Part shown: piece by piece, positions 1-5,055 of the stretch
How positions within the stretch are numbered: the first letter of the stretch is position 1
Layout of the letters: every line of letters starts with the position of its first letter
DNA from: an uncultured Dialister sp.
GTDB taxonomy: Bacteria; Bacillota; Negativicutes; Veillonellales; Dialisteraceae
Direction of reading: 5' to 3'
DNA length: 7,161 bases
NCBI RefSeq assembly: GCF_900538805.1
Contig: NZ_UPZP01000107.1
Coordinates: 1-7,161, forward strand
The notes under the pieces: generated by a model
Seen by the model: the letters and a program-made list of their open reading frames with translations, nothing else
Database searches by the model: none
Told to the model about the DNA's origin: nothing
Translations under genes and position numbers: made by a program

Positions 1-7
1 TTAGCCT

Positions 8-30
8 GCCCATAAGAGGGCTTTCCTTTT
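8..30 (+). terminator. Possible weak terminator of an upstream gene
   Basis: GCCC (8-11) can pair with GGGC (18-21) around a 6-nt loop, and is followed by TTTCCTTTT. The stem is only four pairs and the T tract is broken, so this is weak. It would suit the 3' end of a + strand gene lying to the left of the window. Confidence 0.25.
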
Positions 31-45
31 AGTTGGTCGACCGAC

Positions 46-70
46 CATTCTTCGCCTGCGGCTCAGAATG
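46..70. repeat. Palindromic intergenic repeat (REP/MITE-like)
   Basis: CATTCT (46-51) pairs with AGAATG (65-70). Inside, GCC (54-56) pairs with GGC (60-62) around a TGC loop, with symmetrical TC/TC internal loops. The core TCGCCTGCGGC recurs exactly at 158-168, which suggests an interspersed element rather than chance. The left neighbour GGTCGACCGACC (35-46) is also self-complementary. No gene is attached to it. Confidence 0.45.
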
Positions 71-172
71 ACGATGAGGGCGGGAAGGTAAGGCACGTAA
101 CGTCTTCTGTCATCTGATTTCTGACTTCTATCGTCTAATCCACGCCCCTATCCTCCGTCGCCTGCGGCGCCA

Positions 173-193
173 CCCCCTTCCTAAGGAAGGGGG
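173..193. repeat. Perfect 10-bp-arm palindrome
   Basis: CCCCCTTCCT (173-182) and AGGAAGGGGG (184-193) are exact reverse complements around a single A. It lies beside the second TCGCCTGCGGC copy, whose CGCC (159-162) and GGCG (166-169) also pair. No T tract follows on either strand, so it is not an obvious intrinsic terminator. It is probably part of a dispersed repeat, or an RNA or DNA structure of unknown use. Confidence 0.5.
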
Positions 194-259
194 CTCCGGC
201 TCGTCGGCATGTACCAACGGTGACACAAAAGTAAATCCCGTAACGCTGACTATATACTC

Positions 260-280
260 ATCGCCGCCAAAGGCGGCGAT
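260..280. repeat. GC-rich hairpin with AAA loop (copy 1)
   Basis: ATCGCCGCC (260-268) pairs perfectly with GGCGGCGAT (272-280) around an AAA loop: nine pairs, no mismatch. There is no T tract after it. It is the first of three hairpins in this gap with the same loop sequence but unrelated stems. Confidence 0.55.
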
Positions 281-291
281 ACCACAACCCT

Positions 292-306
292 CAGCCTGAA
301 GGGCTG
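292..306. repeat. Small inverted repeat
   Basis: CAGCC (292-296) pairs with GGCTG (302-306) around TGAAG. An alternative outer pairing exists between CTCAG (290-294) and CTGAG (313-317), so the two foldings compete. It is minor on its own and lies within the hairpin-rich stretch. Confidence 0.3.
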
Positions 307-323
307 TCAAACCTGAGAACCCT

Positions 324-338
324 CCGGCCAAAGGCCGG
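324..338. repeat. GC-rich hairpin with AAA loop (copy 2)
   Basis: CCGGCC (324-329) and GGCCGG (333-338) pair around AAA. The stem is six perfect GC pairs. It is followed by TCAATCTTAAG, not a T tract. Confidence 0.5.
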
Positions 339-375
339 TCAATCTTAAGAACCTTTTCCTCCACCTTCTGAACCC

Positions 376-394
376 GGGGCCGCAAAGCGGCCCC
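376..394. repeat. GC-rich hairpin with AAA loop (copy 3)
   Basis: GGGGCCGC (376-383) and GCGGCCCC (387-394) pair around AAA: eight perfect pairs. It is followed by TATTTACATTCC, and the first PHO-box-like hexamer starts only three bases after the stem. It could insulate the pst promoter from upstream transcription, but the missing T tract argues against a classic terminator. Confidence 0.5.
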
Positions 395-396
395 TA

Positions 397-433
397 TTTA
401 CATTCCTTTTACAATCTAAATCAAAGCTATACT
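397..433 (+). promoter_or_regulatory. Candidate PHO box and promoter of pstS
   Basis: TTTACA occurs at 397-402 and again at 408-413, an 11-nt period. This is the geometry of tandem PhoP or PhoB sites (family consensus near TTAACA for Bacillus PhoP, with about 5 nt between hexamers). A good -10 candidate, TATACT (428-433), follows. The nearest -35-like hexamer is the second TTTACA, only 14 nt away, so a normal sigma-70 -35 is lacking, as expected for an activator-dependent Pho promoter. Transcription would begin near 440, leaving a leader of about 85 nt. The site and its binding by the downstream regulator are inferred. Confidence 0.5.
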
Positions 434-510
434 TTTTTCTCCCTATGTTTTTTACATCTCTGCTTTAGACTAAAAATATCGAAACAAGAAAACAATCATT
501 CATCATTTCA

Positions 511-517
511 AGGGAGG
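511..517 (+). promoter_or_regulatory. Strong ribosome-binding site of pstS
   Basis: AGGGAGG lies 7 nt upstream of ATG 525. It is close to a perfect anti-Shine-Dalgarno match and fixes the pstS start, fitting an abundant binding protein. Confidence 0.8.
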
Positions 518-524
518 ATTTATA

Positions 525-1409
525 ATGAATCTGAAAAAGTGGATGGCTCTGGCTCTTTCTTCGGCAGCATTGGTGGCAGCAGCAGGCTGCGGCGGAGATT
601 CCACTCCGGCTAAAAGCGGCGCCGCTTCCGGCAGCAAAGTTTCCGGACAGGTAACCGTTTCCGGTTCCTCTGCACTGCTTCCACTGGCTAAGGATGCTGC
701 TGCCAAGTTCAAGACAAAGAACCCGGATGTATCCATTACACTGAATGCAGGCGGTTCCGGCACAGGCCTGAAACAGGTAGCTGAAGGCTCCGTCAGCATC
801 GGCAACTCCGATGTACCGGCTGACAAGAAGCTCCCCGCTGATAAAGCTAAGGGACTTGTGGACCACAAGGTCTGCACCATGACCGTTGCAGCCATTGTGA
901 ATAAGGACATTGCAGACAAGGTCAAGAGTCTGACTTCCCAGCAGCTGCAGGATGTATTCACAGCTAAAGTGACCAACTGGAAGGATGTAGGCGGCCCGGA
1001 TGAACCAATCGTCCTGGTAACCAGACCGACCACCTCCGGCACCCGTGCACTCTTCACCGAACTGGCACTGGCCGGACAGGAAGAAGCTTCCAACAAATCT
1101 CTTGAAACCGATGACAGCGGCACACTGATTCAAAGCGTTGCCCAGACCAAGGGCGCCATCGGCTATGTTGCACTTCCTTACCTGGTAAATAATAAGGACG
1201 TGGCAGCCATCGCCATTGACGGCGTAGAACCGAGCCTGGAAAACACCTACAACGGCAAGTACAAAGTTTGGGGTTATGAGCACATGTACACCAAGGGTGA
1301 ACCCACCGGTGCTGTGAAGGCTTACATCGACTATGTCCTCTCCGATGAATACGGCGTAGAAATCGAAAAACAGGGCTACGGTGTATCTTCCAAGATGAAG
1401 ACAAAATAA
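525..1409 (+). CDS. pstS: Phosphate-binding lipoprotein PstS
   Basis: This 294-residue protein is the substrate-binding component of the PstSCAB phosphate ABC importer. It captures phosphate outside the membrane and delivers it to PstC/PstA. Residues 1-21 form a lipoprotein signal peptide (K4-K5, a hydrophobic stretch, then A19-A20-G21 before Cys22), so it should be lipid-anchored. A Gly/Ser/Ala linker (23-41) follows. Phosphate-binding family signatures are SGSSAL (46-51), AGGSGTG (75-81), the NSDVP segment with Asp96, and TRPTTSGTR (166-174); VTNW (149-152) is also typical. Length is normal for the family. ATG 525 is supported by AGGGAGG seven bases upstream. A PHO-box-like element lies upstream and a large hairpin separates it from pstC, which may allow a higher level of pstS than of the permease genes. 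The sequence looks intact. Confidence 0.96.
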   Translation: MNLKKWMALALSSAALVAAAGCGGDSTPAKSGAASGSKVSGQVTVSGSSALLPLAKDAAAKFKTKNPDVSITLNAGGSGTGLKQVAEGSVSIGNSDVPADKKLPADKAKGLVDHKVCTMTVAAIVNKDIADKVKSLTSQQLQDVFTAKVTNWKDVGGPDEPIVLVTRPTTSGTRALFTELALAGQEEASNKSLETDDSGTLIQSVAQTKGAIGYVALPYLVNNKDVAAIAIDGVEPSLENTYNGKYKVWGYEHMYTKGEPTGAVKAYIDYVLSDEYGVEIEKQGYGVSSKMKTK

Positions 1410-1450
1410 TTTCTGACGAAATATCAAAAAGGAGTAAATAAGAAATAGCT

Positions 1451-1492
1451 GCGGGAAAAGCGGCTGCATGAAAATGCGGCTGCCTTTCCCGT
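1451..1492 (+). promoter_or_regulatory. Intercistronic hairpin between pstS and pstC
   Basis: Bases 1451-1469 pair with 1474-1492 around a GAAA loop (1470-1473). Eighteen of 19 positions pair (three as G-U), with one A-C mismatch (1459/1484). Only TTT (1494-1496) follows, then the pstC ribosome site AAGGAG (1500-1505), which remains outside the stem. It is probably a leaky terminator or a block to 3' exonuclease that protects pstS mRNA, giving more PstS than permease. The role is inferred; the pairing is seen directly. Confidence 0.75.
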
Positions 1493-1513
1493 CTTTAAAA
1501 AGGAGAACCATTC

Positions 1514-2425
1514 ATGGACGGAAATATGCGCCAGCAGCATATGTTCAGACGAGAAATTCTGGGGAAAAGCGTATCCACCATATGCGGATTTTTCCTCATC
1601 ATATTAACTGTTGCCATCGGCTGCTTCCTGCTGGCCAAGGGTATGCTCACGTTTACCGATTTTCATCACAGCATAGGTGAATTTCTTTTTTCATCGGCCT
1701 GGAAGCCTTCCGATACGGACGTAGGCGGCGGTAAGGTAGGGGCGGCCATCTTCATCTGGGGGTCCATCCTTACCTGTTCCCTGGCACTTCTCATTGCCAT
1801 CCCCTTCAGCCTTTCCACGGCTGTATTCATGACACAGATTTCCCCGAAACTTGGTGAAAAGGTCATCCGTCCGGCGGTTGAAATCTTCGTAGGCATTCCT
1901 TCCGTTGTTTACGGCTGGGTTGGCCTGGTGGTGCTTGTGCCCTTCCTGCAGAAGGCCTTCAACCTGCCCCACGGACAGTCGGTACTGGCAGCGGCCATTG
2001 TTCTTTCCGTCATGATTTACCCCACCATTACCTCCGTTTCTGCTGATGCCATCCGCAGTGTGAATAAGAAGTATATCGAAGGGGCCTACGGTCTGGGTTC
2101 CACCCGCTGGCAGATGATTTACAAAGTGCTCCTGCCGGCAGCCCTCCCGGGAATCCTGACCGCCATCGTTCTGGGCCTGGCCCGCGCTTTCGGCGAAGCC
2201 CTGGCAGTATCCATGGTTATCGGCAAGATGAAATCCTTCCCCCACAGCATCCTGGATCCAACCAACAGCTTAACCGCAGCCATTGCCTCTGATATGGGCG
2301 GCGCCATGGACGGCGGCGAACTGAATGCAGCCCTCTGGACCATGGCACTTCTGCTCTTCATTATTTCCCTTCTCTTTATCCTGATTATTCACCTGATTGC
2401 AGCTAGAAAGGAGTCCATGGCATGA
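1514..2425 (+). CDS. pstC: Phosphate ABC transporter permease PstC
   Basis: This 303-residue membrane protein pairs with PstA to form the phosphate channel. Hydrophobic segments are visible near residues 21-42, 78-101, 125-147, 155-178, 208-235 and 275-297, matching the six-helix plan. The cytoplasmic EAA loop that docks on PstB is at about 189-214 (EGAYGLGSTRWQ, then LLPAALPGI). The family feature VGIPSVVYGW (126-135) is present. ATG 1514 has AAGGAG 8 nt upstream and lies immediately after the intercistronic hairpin. The stop overlaps the pstA start by 4 nt (ATGA), indicating translational coupling. PstC is told from PstA by its first position in the permease pair and its sequence pattern. 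Confidence 0.95.
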   Translation: MDGNMRQQHMFRREILGKSVSTICGFFLIILTVAIGCFLLAKGMLTFTDFHHSIGEFLFSSAWKPSDTDVGGGKVGAAIFIWGSILTCSLALLIAIPFSLSTAVFMTQISPKLGEKVIRPAVEIFVGIPSVVYGWVGLVVLVPFLQKAFNLPHGQSVLAAAIVLSVMIYPTITSVSADAIRSVNKKYIEGAYGLGSTRWQMIYKVLLPAALPGILTAIVLGLARAFGEALAVSMVIGKMKSFPHSILDPTNSLTAAIASDMGGAMDGGELNAALWTMALLLFIISLLFILIIHLIAARKESMA

Positions 2426-3360
2426 GTACACAGCCGGCAGCGCCGATGAACGGGAAGATGACCGATCTCCGTCTCATTGACAGTGGACTCAAAAGAGCCC
2501 GTTTTGCTGATAAAACAGCCACCTTTTTCTTCTATTTAATTTCTGCGGCCTTTGTTTTCCTGCTCATTGCCTTTACCCTCTACGTGGTATGGGGCGGTAT
2601 TAAGGCGATGAAACCGGAAATCTTTTCCTTCGGACCCACAGGCATAGGCAGCCAGTTCTTCAATACGGTGTACCTGGTGGTCCTTTCCCTTTTGATTTCA
2701 GTGCCCATCGGGGTTATGGCAGGGGTGTACATGGCAGAGTATGCATCCCCCGGCAGGGTAACCAATATGCTCCGCATCGCCATCGAAACACTGTCCTCCC
2801 TGCCTTCCATCGTAGTCGGCCTCTTCGGCTACCTGGTGTTCATTATCATGGTGCACAGTCAGTGGAACCTTTTCTCCGGTGCTCTGGCAGTTTCCGTACT
2901 GTCCCTGCCTCTTATTACCTCCACCACCTATGATGCCTTCAAAGCCCTCCCCGAAGGGTACAAGGAAGGCAGCCTGGCTCTGGGGGCCACCCATTTTGAA
3001 ACCATATGGCACGTCATGCTTCCCGCCACCGTAGGACCCATCGTCACCGGCGTCATCCTGGCAGCCGGTAGAGGCTTCGGCGAAGCCGCTGCCCTCCTGT
3101 ACACCGCCGGTATGAGTACCGACATTAACTGGAACGTGTGGGATATTACATCTCCCACCTGCCCATTGAACCCATTCCGCCCCGGCGAGACACTGTCCCT
3201 CCAGGTATGGGCGGCCCGCACCGAAGGCCTTGGCACCGGTGCCATGGACACAGCAGCTGCTGCTTCTGCGGTCCTCATGATTATGATATTAGTATTCAGT
3301 ATCGGAGCCAGAATGGTGAGCCGGTATATTTCCAAGAAAACTGAAGGAGAAAACGCATGA
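2422..3360 (+). CDS. pstA: Phosphate ABC transporter permease PstA
   Basis: This 312-residue membrane protein is the second permease half of the Pst importer. A polar cytoplasmic N-terminus (1-30) precedes hydrophobic segments near 33-57, 80-105, 124-144, 150-168, 203-228 and 276-297. The EAA loop is at about 182-207 (EGSLALGATHFETIW, then MLPATVGPI). The family motif ETLSSLPSIVVGLFGY (122-137) is clear, as is the long PstA-type segment between the last helices (about 235-272, with CPLNPFRPG). The start ATG 2422 overlaps the pstC stop and has AAGGAG (2408-2413) within the pstC 3' end. Its stop in turn overlaps the pstB start. It looks intact and of normal length. Confidence 0.95.
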   Translation: MSTQPAAPMNGKMTDLRLIDSGLKRARFADKTATFFFYLISAAFVFLLIAFTLYVVWGGIKAMKPEIFSFGPTGIGSQFFNTVYLVVLSLLISVPIGVMAGVYMAEYASPGRVTNMLRIAIETLSSLPSIVVGLFGYLVFIIMVHSQWNLFSGALAVSVLSLPLITSTTYDAFKALPEGYKEGSLALGATHFETIWHVMLPATVGPIVTGVILAAGRGFGEAAALLYTAGMSTDINWNVWDITSPTCPLNPFRPGETLSLQVWAARTEGLGTGAMDTAAAASAVLMIMILVFSIGARMVSRYISKKTEGENA

Positions 3361-4175
3361 TGACAAATAACAATTCCATGGCTGTCCAGGCTCCTGCCGG
3401 CGCAGCGTCCCTGTCCGTCTATTCCAATATCATTTTCGACTGCAAGGGCCTTGACCTTTACTACGGCGCCTTCCAGGCATTAAAGAAAATTTCCATGCGC
3501 ATTGAAAGAAACCAGATTACCGCCCTCATCGGACCTTCCGGCTGCGGCAAATCCACCTTCCTGCGCACTTTGAACCGCATGAATGACCTTGTTTCCGGAT
3601 GCCGTGTAGAAGGACAGGTGCTCCTTTCCGGCGTGGATATTTACAAGGAAATCGATCCCATTGTGCTGCGCCGCCATGTGGGCATGGTTTTCCAGCAGCC
3701 GAACCCCTTCCCCAAGAGCATTTATGACAACGTAGCCTACGGCCCCCGTCTGAAGGGCATCACAAAGAAGAGCGACCTTGACGACATTGTCGAAAAGAGC
3801 CTTCGCCAGGCAGCCATCTGGGATGAACTGAAGGACCGTCTCCACAAGTCCGCCCTGGGCCTTTCCGGCGGCCAGCAGCAGCGTCTCTGCATTGCCAGAG
3901 CCCTGGCTGTTGAACCGGAAGTTCTCCTCATGGACGAAGCTACCTCTGCACTGGATCCCATTTCCACCGCCCACATCGAAGACCTGGCGGTGAAGCTGAA
4001 GGAAGACTACACGGTGGTCATGGTTACCCACAACATGCAGCAGGCTCAGCGTATCGCCGACAAGACCGCATTCTTCTACCTCGGCGAAATGGTGGAATAC
4101 GGTGATACGAAGCAGATTTTCGAAAACCCGAAGCAGGAAAGAACCATCCGCTACGTTTCCGGCAATTTTGGCTGA
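3357..4175 (+). CDS. pstB: Phosphate ABC transporter ATP-binding protein PstB
   Basis: This 272-residue ATPase powers phosphate import on the cytoplasmic face of PstC/PstA. All ABC motifs are present: an A-loop tyrosine (Y35 or Y36), Walker A GPSGCGKST (59-67), the Q-loop in VFQQPNPFP (111-119), signature LSGGQQQR (169-176), Walker B VLLMDE (189-194, catalytic Glu194), the D-loop ALDP and H-loop His225 in VTHN. The VFQQPNPFP segment and the YVSGNFG C-terminus are PstB hallmarks. The N-terminus is about 20 residues longer than a minimal PstB. The start is ATG 3357 (4-nt overlap with pstA; GAAGGAG 7 nt upstream), although the adjacent ATG 3360 is also possible. phoU, often next in this operon type, does not follow. 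Confidence 0.97.
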   Translation: MMTNNNSMAVQAPAGAASLSVYSNIIFDCKGLDLYYGAFQALKKISMRIERNQITALIGPSGCGKSTFLRTLNRMNDLVSGCRVEGQVLLSGVDIYKEIDPIVLRRHVGMVFQQPNPFPKSIYDNVAYGPRLKGITKKSDLDDIVEKSLRQAAIWDELKDRLHKSALGLSGGQQQRLCIARALAVEPEVLLMDEATSALDPISTAHIEDLAVKLKEDYTVVMVTHNMQQAQRIADKTAFFYLGEMVEYGDTKQIFENPKQERTIRYVSGNFG

Positions 4176-4194
4176 TGTGGTAAAATAAATATGG

Positions 4195-4230
4195 TGAAAT
4201 CTATGAGGAGACAGGGAACTGTCTATTTCA
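4195..4230 (+). promoter_or_regulatory. Bulged hairpin after pstB
   Basis: TGAAAT (4195-4200) pairs with ATTTCA (4225-4230), and AGACAG (4209-4214) with CTGTCT (4219-4224), around a GGAA loop. Together they give 12 pairs interrupted by an 8-nt bulge (4201-4208) on the left only. TGGTCTTTTG follows, so it could be a weak terminator or a 3'-end protective structure for the pst message. The pairing is seen; the function is inferred. Confidence 0.4.
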
Positions 4231-4244
4231 TGGTCTTTTGAAAA

Positions 4245-4333
4245 TCAAACCGGCATGGCGGCTTCCAGGGAAGCGCTGATTCTGCGAATGAATCAGTGTT
4301 TCCCAAAAGCCTCTGCCGGCTTTGACTGTTTTT
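4245..4333 (+). terminator. Extended hairpin with T tract before the regulator gene
   Basis: A long nested stem is readable. TCAAA-CCGGCA (4245-4255) pairs with TGCCGG-c-TTTGA (4314-4325, one bulged C). GGCTT (4260-4264) pairs with AAGCC (4307-4311). The 15-nt arm 4268-4282 pairs fully (two G-U) with 4290-4304 around a 7-nt loop. CTG then TTTTT (4329-4333) follows, and the next bases are the regulator's ribosome site. It is probably an intrinsic terminator or attenuator limiting read-through from pst into the two-component genes. Confidence 0.65.
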
Positions 4334-4347
4334 AAAGGAGACTTGAC

Positions 4348-5037
4348 ATGCCGCTTATTTACTGTGTAGAAGATGATGAAAGCATTCGCGAACTGGTGAG
4401 TTATGCCCTTCGGGGGCAGGGCTGCAAGGTGGGAGGCTTCGGAGAGGCCTCTGAATTCTATGAAGCACTGCAGAAGAACATTCCGGACCTGGTGCTGCTG
4501 GACATCATGCTTCCCGGCGAGGACGGGCTCACCATTCTGAAGAAAATCCGGGCCTCCGGCAAGCTGCAGAACATCCCGGTCATCATGATGACCGCCAAAA
4601 CCAGTGAATTTGATATCGTAAAGGGATTGGACCTGGGGGCCGACGATTATGTGACCAAGCCCTTCGGCATTATGGAACTGCTCTCCCGTATCCGCTCCGT
4701 GCTCCGCCGCACCAAAAAGCCTCAGGAAGCAGGGAAGAAACTCCTTTCCTTCGAAGGCATCGTGGTGGATCAGGAACAGCACAGCGTCACCTCCGGCGGC
4801 AGGGAAGTGCAGCTCACATTAAAAGAATTTGACTTATTATGTTATTTGTTATTAAATAAGGGCATCGTTCTTTCCAGAGACCAGATCATGCAGGCCGTCT
4901 GGGATTCACCCTTTGAAATGGAAAGCAGGACCATTGATATGCACATCATGAGCCTGCGCCAGAAACTGGGGAGTGAAGGAGCCTGCATCCGCACTGTTAG
5001 AGGGGTGGGATACCGCCTGGGCGACAGAAAATCATAA
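4348..5037 (+). CDS. phoP: PhoP/PhoB-type response regulator
   Basis: This 229-residue OmpR-family regulator has a receiver domain (about 2-118) and a winged-helix DNA-binding domain (about 131-226). The acidic pocket is Asp9/Asp10, the phospho-acceptor is Asp52 (LLDIMLPGEDG), and the switch residues are Thr82 (MMTAK) and Lys104 (VTKPF). The effector domain shows LTLKEFDLL (157-164), the recognition-helix region SRTIDMHIMSLRQKL (193-207) and the wing hairpin TVRGVGYRL (216-224). ATG 4348 has AAAGGAG upstream, directly after the large hairpin. Position after pstSCAB and next to a PhoR-like kinase supports control of the phosphate regulon by binding PHO-box repeats. The phoP name rests on context; phoB would be an equivalent label. 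Codons for residues about 157-171 are unusually AT-rich (TTA leucines). Confidence 0.9.
   Translation: MPLIYCVEDDESIRELVSYALRGQGCKVGGFGEASEFYEALQKNIPDLVLLDIMLPGEDGLTILKKIRASGKLQNIPVIMMTAKTSEFDIVKGLDLGADDYVTKPFGIMELLSRIRSVLRRTKKPQEAGKKLLSFEGIVVDQEQHSVTSGGREVQLTLKEFDLLCYLLLNKGIVLSRDQIMQAVWDSPFEMESRTIDMHIMSLRQKLGSEGACIRTVRGVGYRLGDRKS
4829..4857 (+). promoter_or_regulatory. Possible internal promoter inside the regulator gene
   Basis: TTGACT (4829-4834) is followed, after 17 nt, by TTAAAT (4852-4857), in an AT-rich island inside otherwise GC-richer coding sequence. These match the sigma-70 consensus at 5/6 and 4/6 positions. If active it would transcribe the downstream kinase independently. The island also encodes the conserved LTLKEFDLL motif, so chance is a real alternative. 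Confidence 0.2.
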
Positions 5038-5055
5038 ACAGGAGCATTTTTATAT

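Larger units (their letters stand above)
1..394. other. Gene-free, palindrome-rich intergenic region
   Basis: No credible gene is seen here. The only open frame of any length is on the minus strand (128-385); it encodes an arginine- and proline-rich low-complexity peptide and lies across several hairpins, so I treat it as spurious. The stretch holds at least six inverted repeats, itemised separately, and two copies of the 11-mer TCGCCTGCGGC (52-62 and 158-168). It looks like a pile-up of interspersed palindromic repeats between an upstream gene and the pst operon. Nothing resembles a tRNA, rRNA or known riboswitch. Confidence 0.6.

Noticed and set aside
128..385. Minus-strand 85-codon frame in the upstream gap
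   Set aside because: It runs through several perfect hairpins and ends in an arginine run made by repeat sequence; no credible ribosome site or family resemblance.
260..394. CRISPR array reading of the spaced hairpins
   Set aside because: The stems differ in sequence and length, spacing is irregular, and no direct repeat of CRISPR size is present.
1..524. Riboswitch or structured leader upstream of pstS
   Set aside because: The hairpins lie upstream of the candidate promoter, and the transcribed leader (about 440-524) shows no stable fold beyond a short ATGT/ACAT repeat at 445-457.
465..1511. Long minus-strand open frame (348 codons) covering all of pstS
   Set aside because: It is antisense to an unmistakable pstS, has a Cys-rich composition without family features, and arises because pstS codon bias leaves that frame free of stops.
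1468..1680. Small + strand frame starting beside the pstS-pstC hairpin loop
   Set aside because: It overlaps pstC in another frame, has no ribosome site at usable distance, and its start is buried in the stem.
4343..4372. TTGACA (4343-4348) with TAGAAG 18 nt later as a promoter
   Set aside because: The perfect -35 overlaps the regulator's start codon and would initiate inside the gene; the -10 is poor, so coincidence is likelier.
4228..4782. Minus-strand frame opposite the 5' part of the regulator gene
   Set aside because: It is a shadow of the receiver-domain coding sequence and spans the large hairpin; no recognisable protein features.
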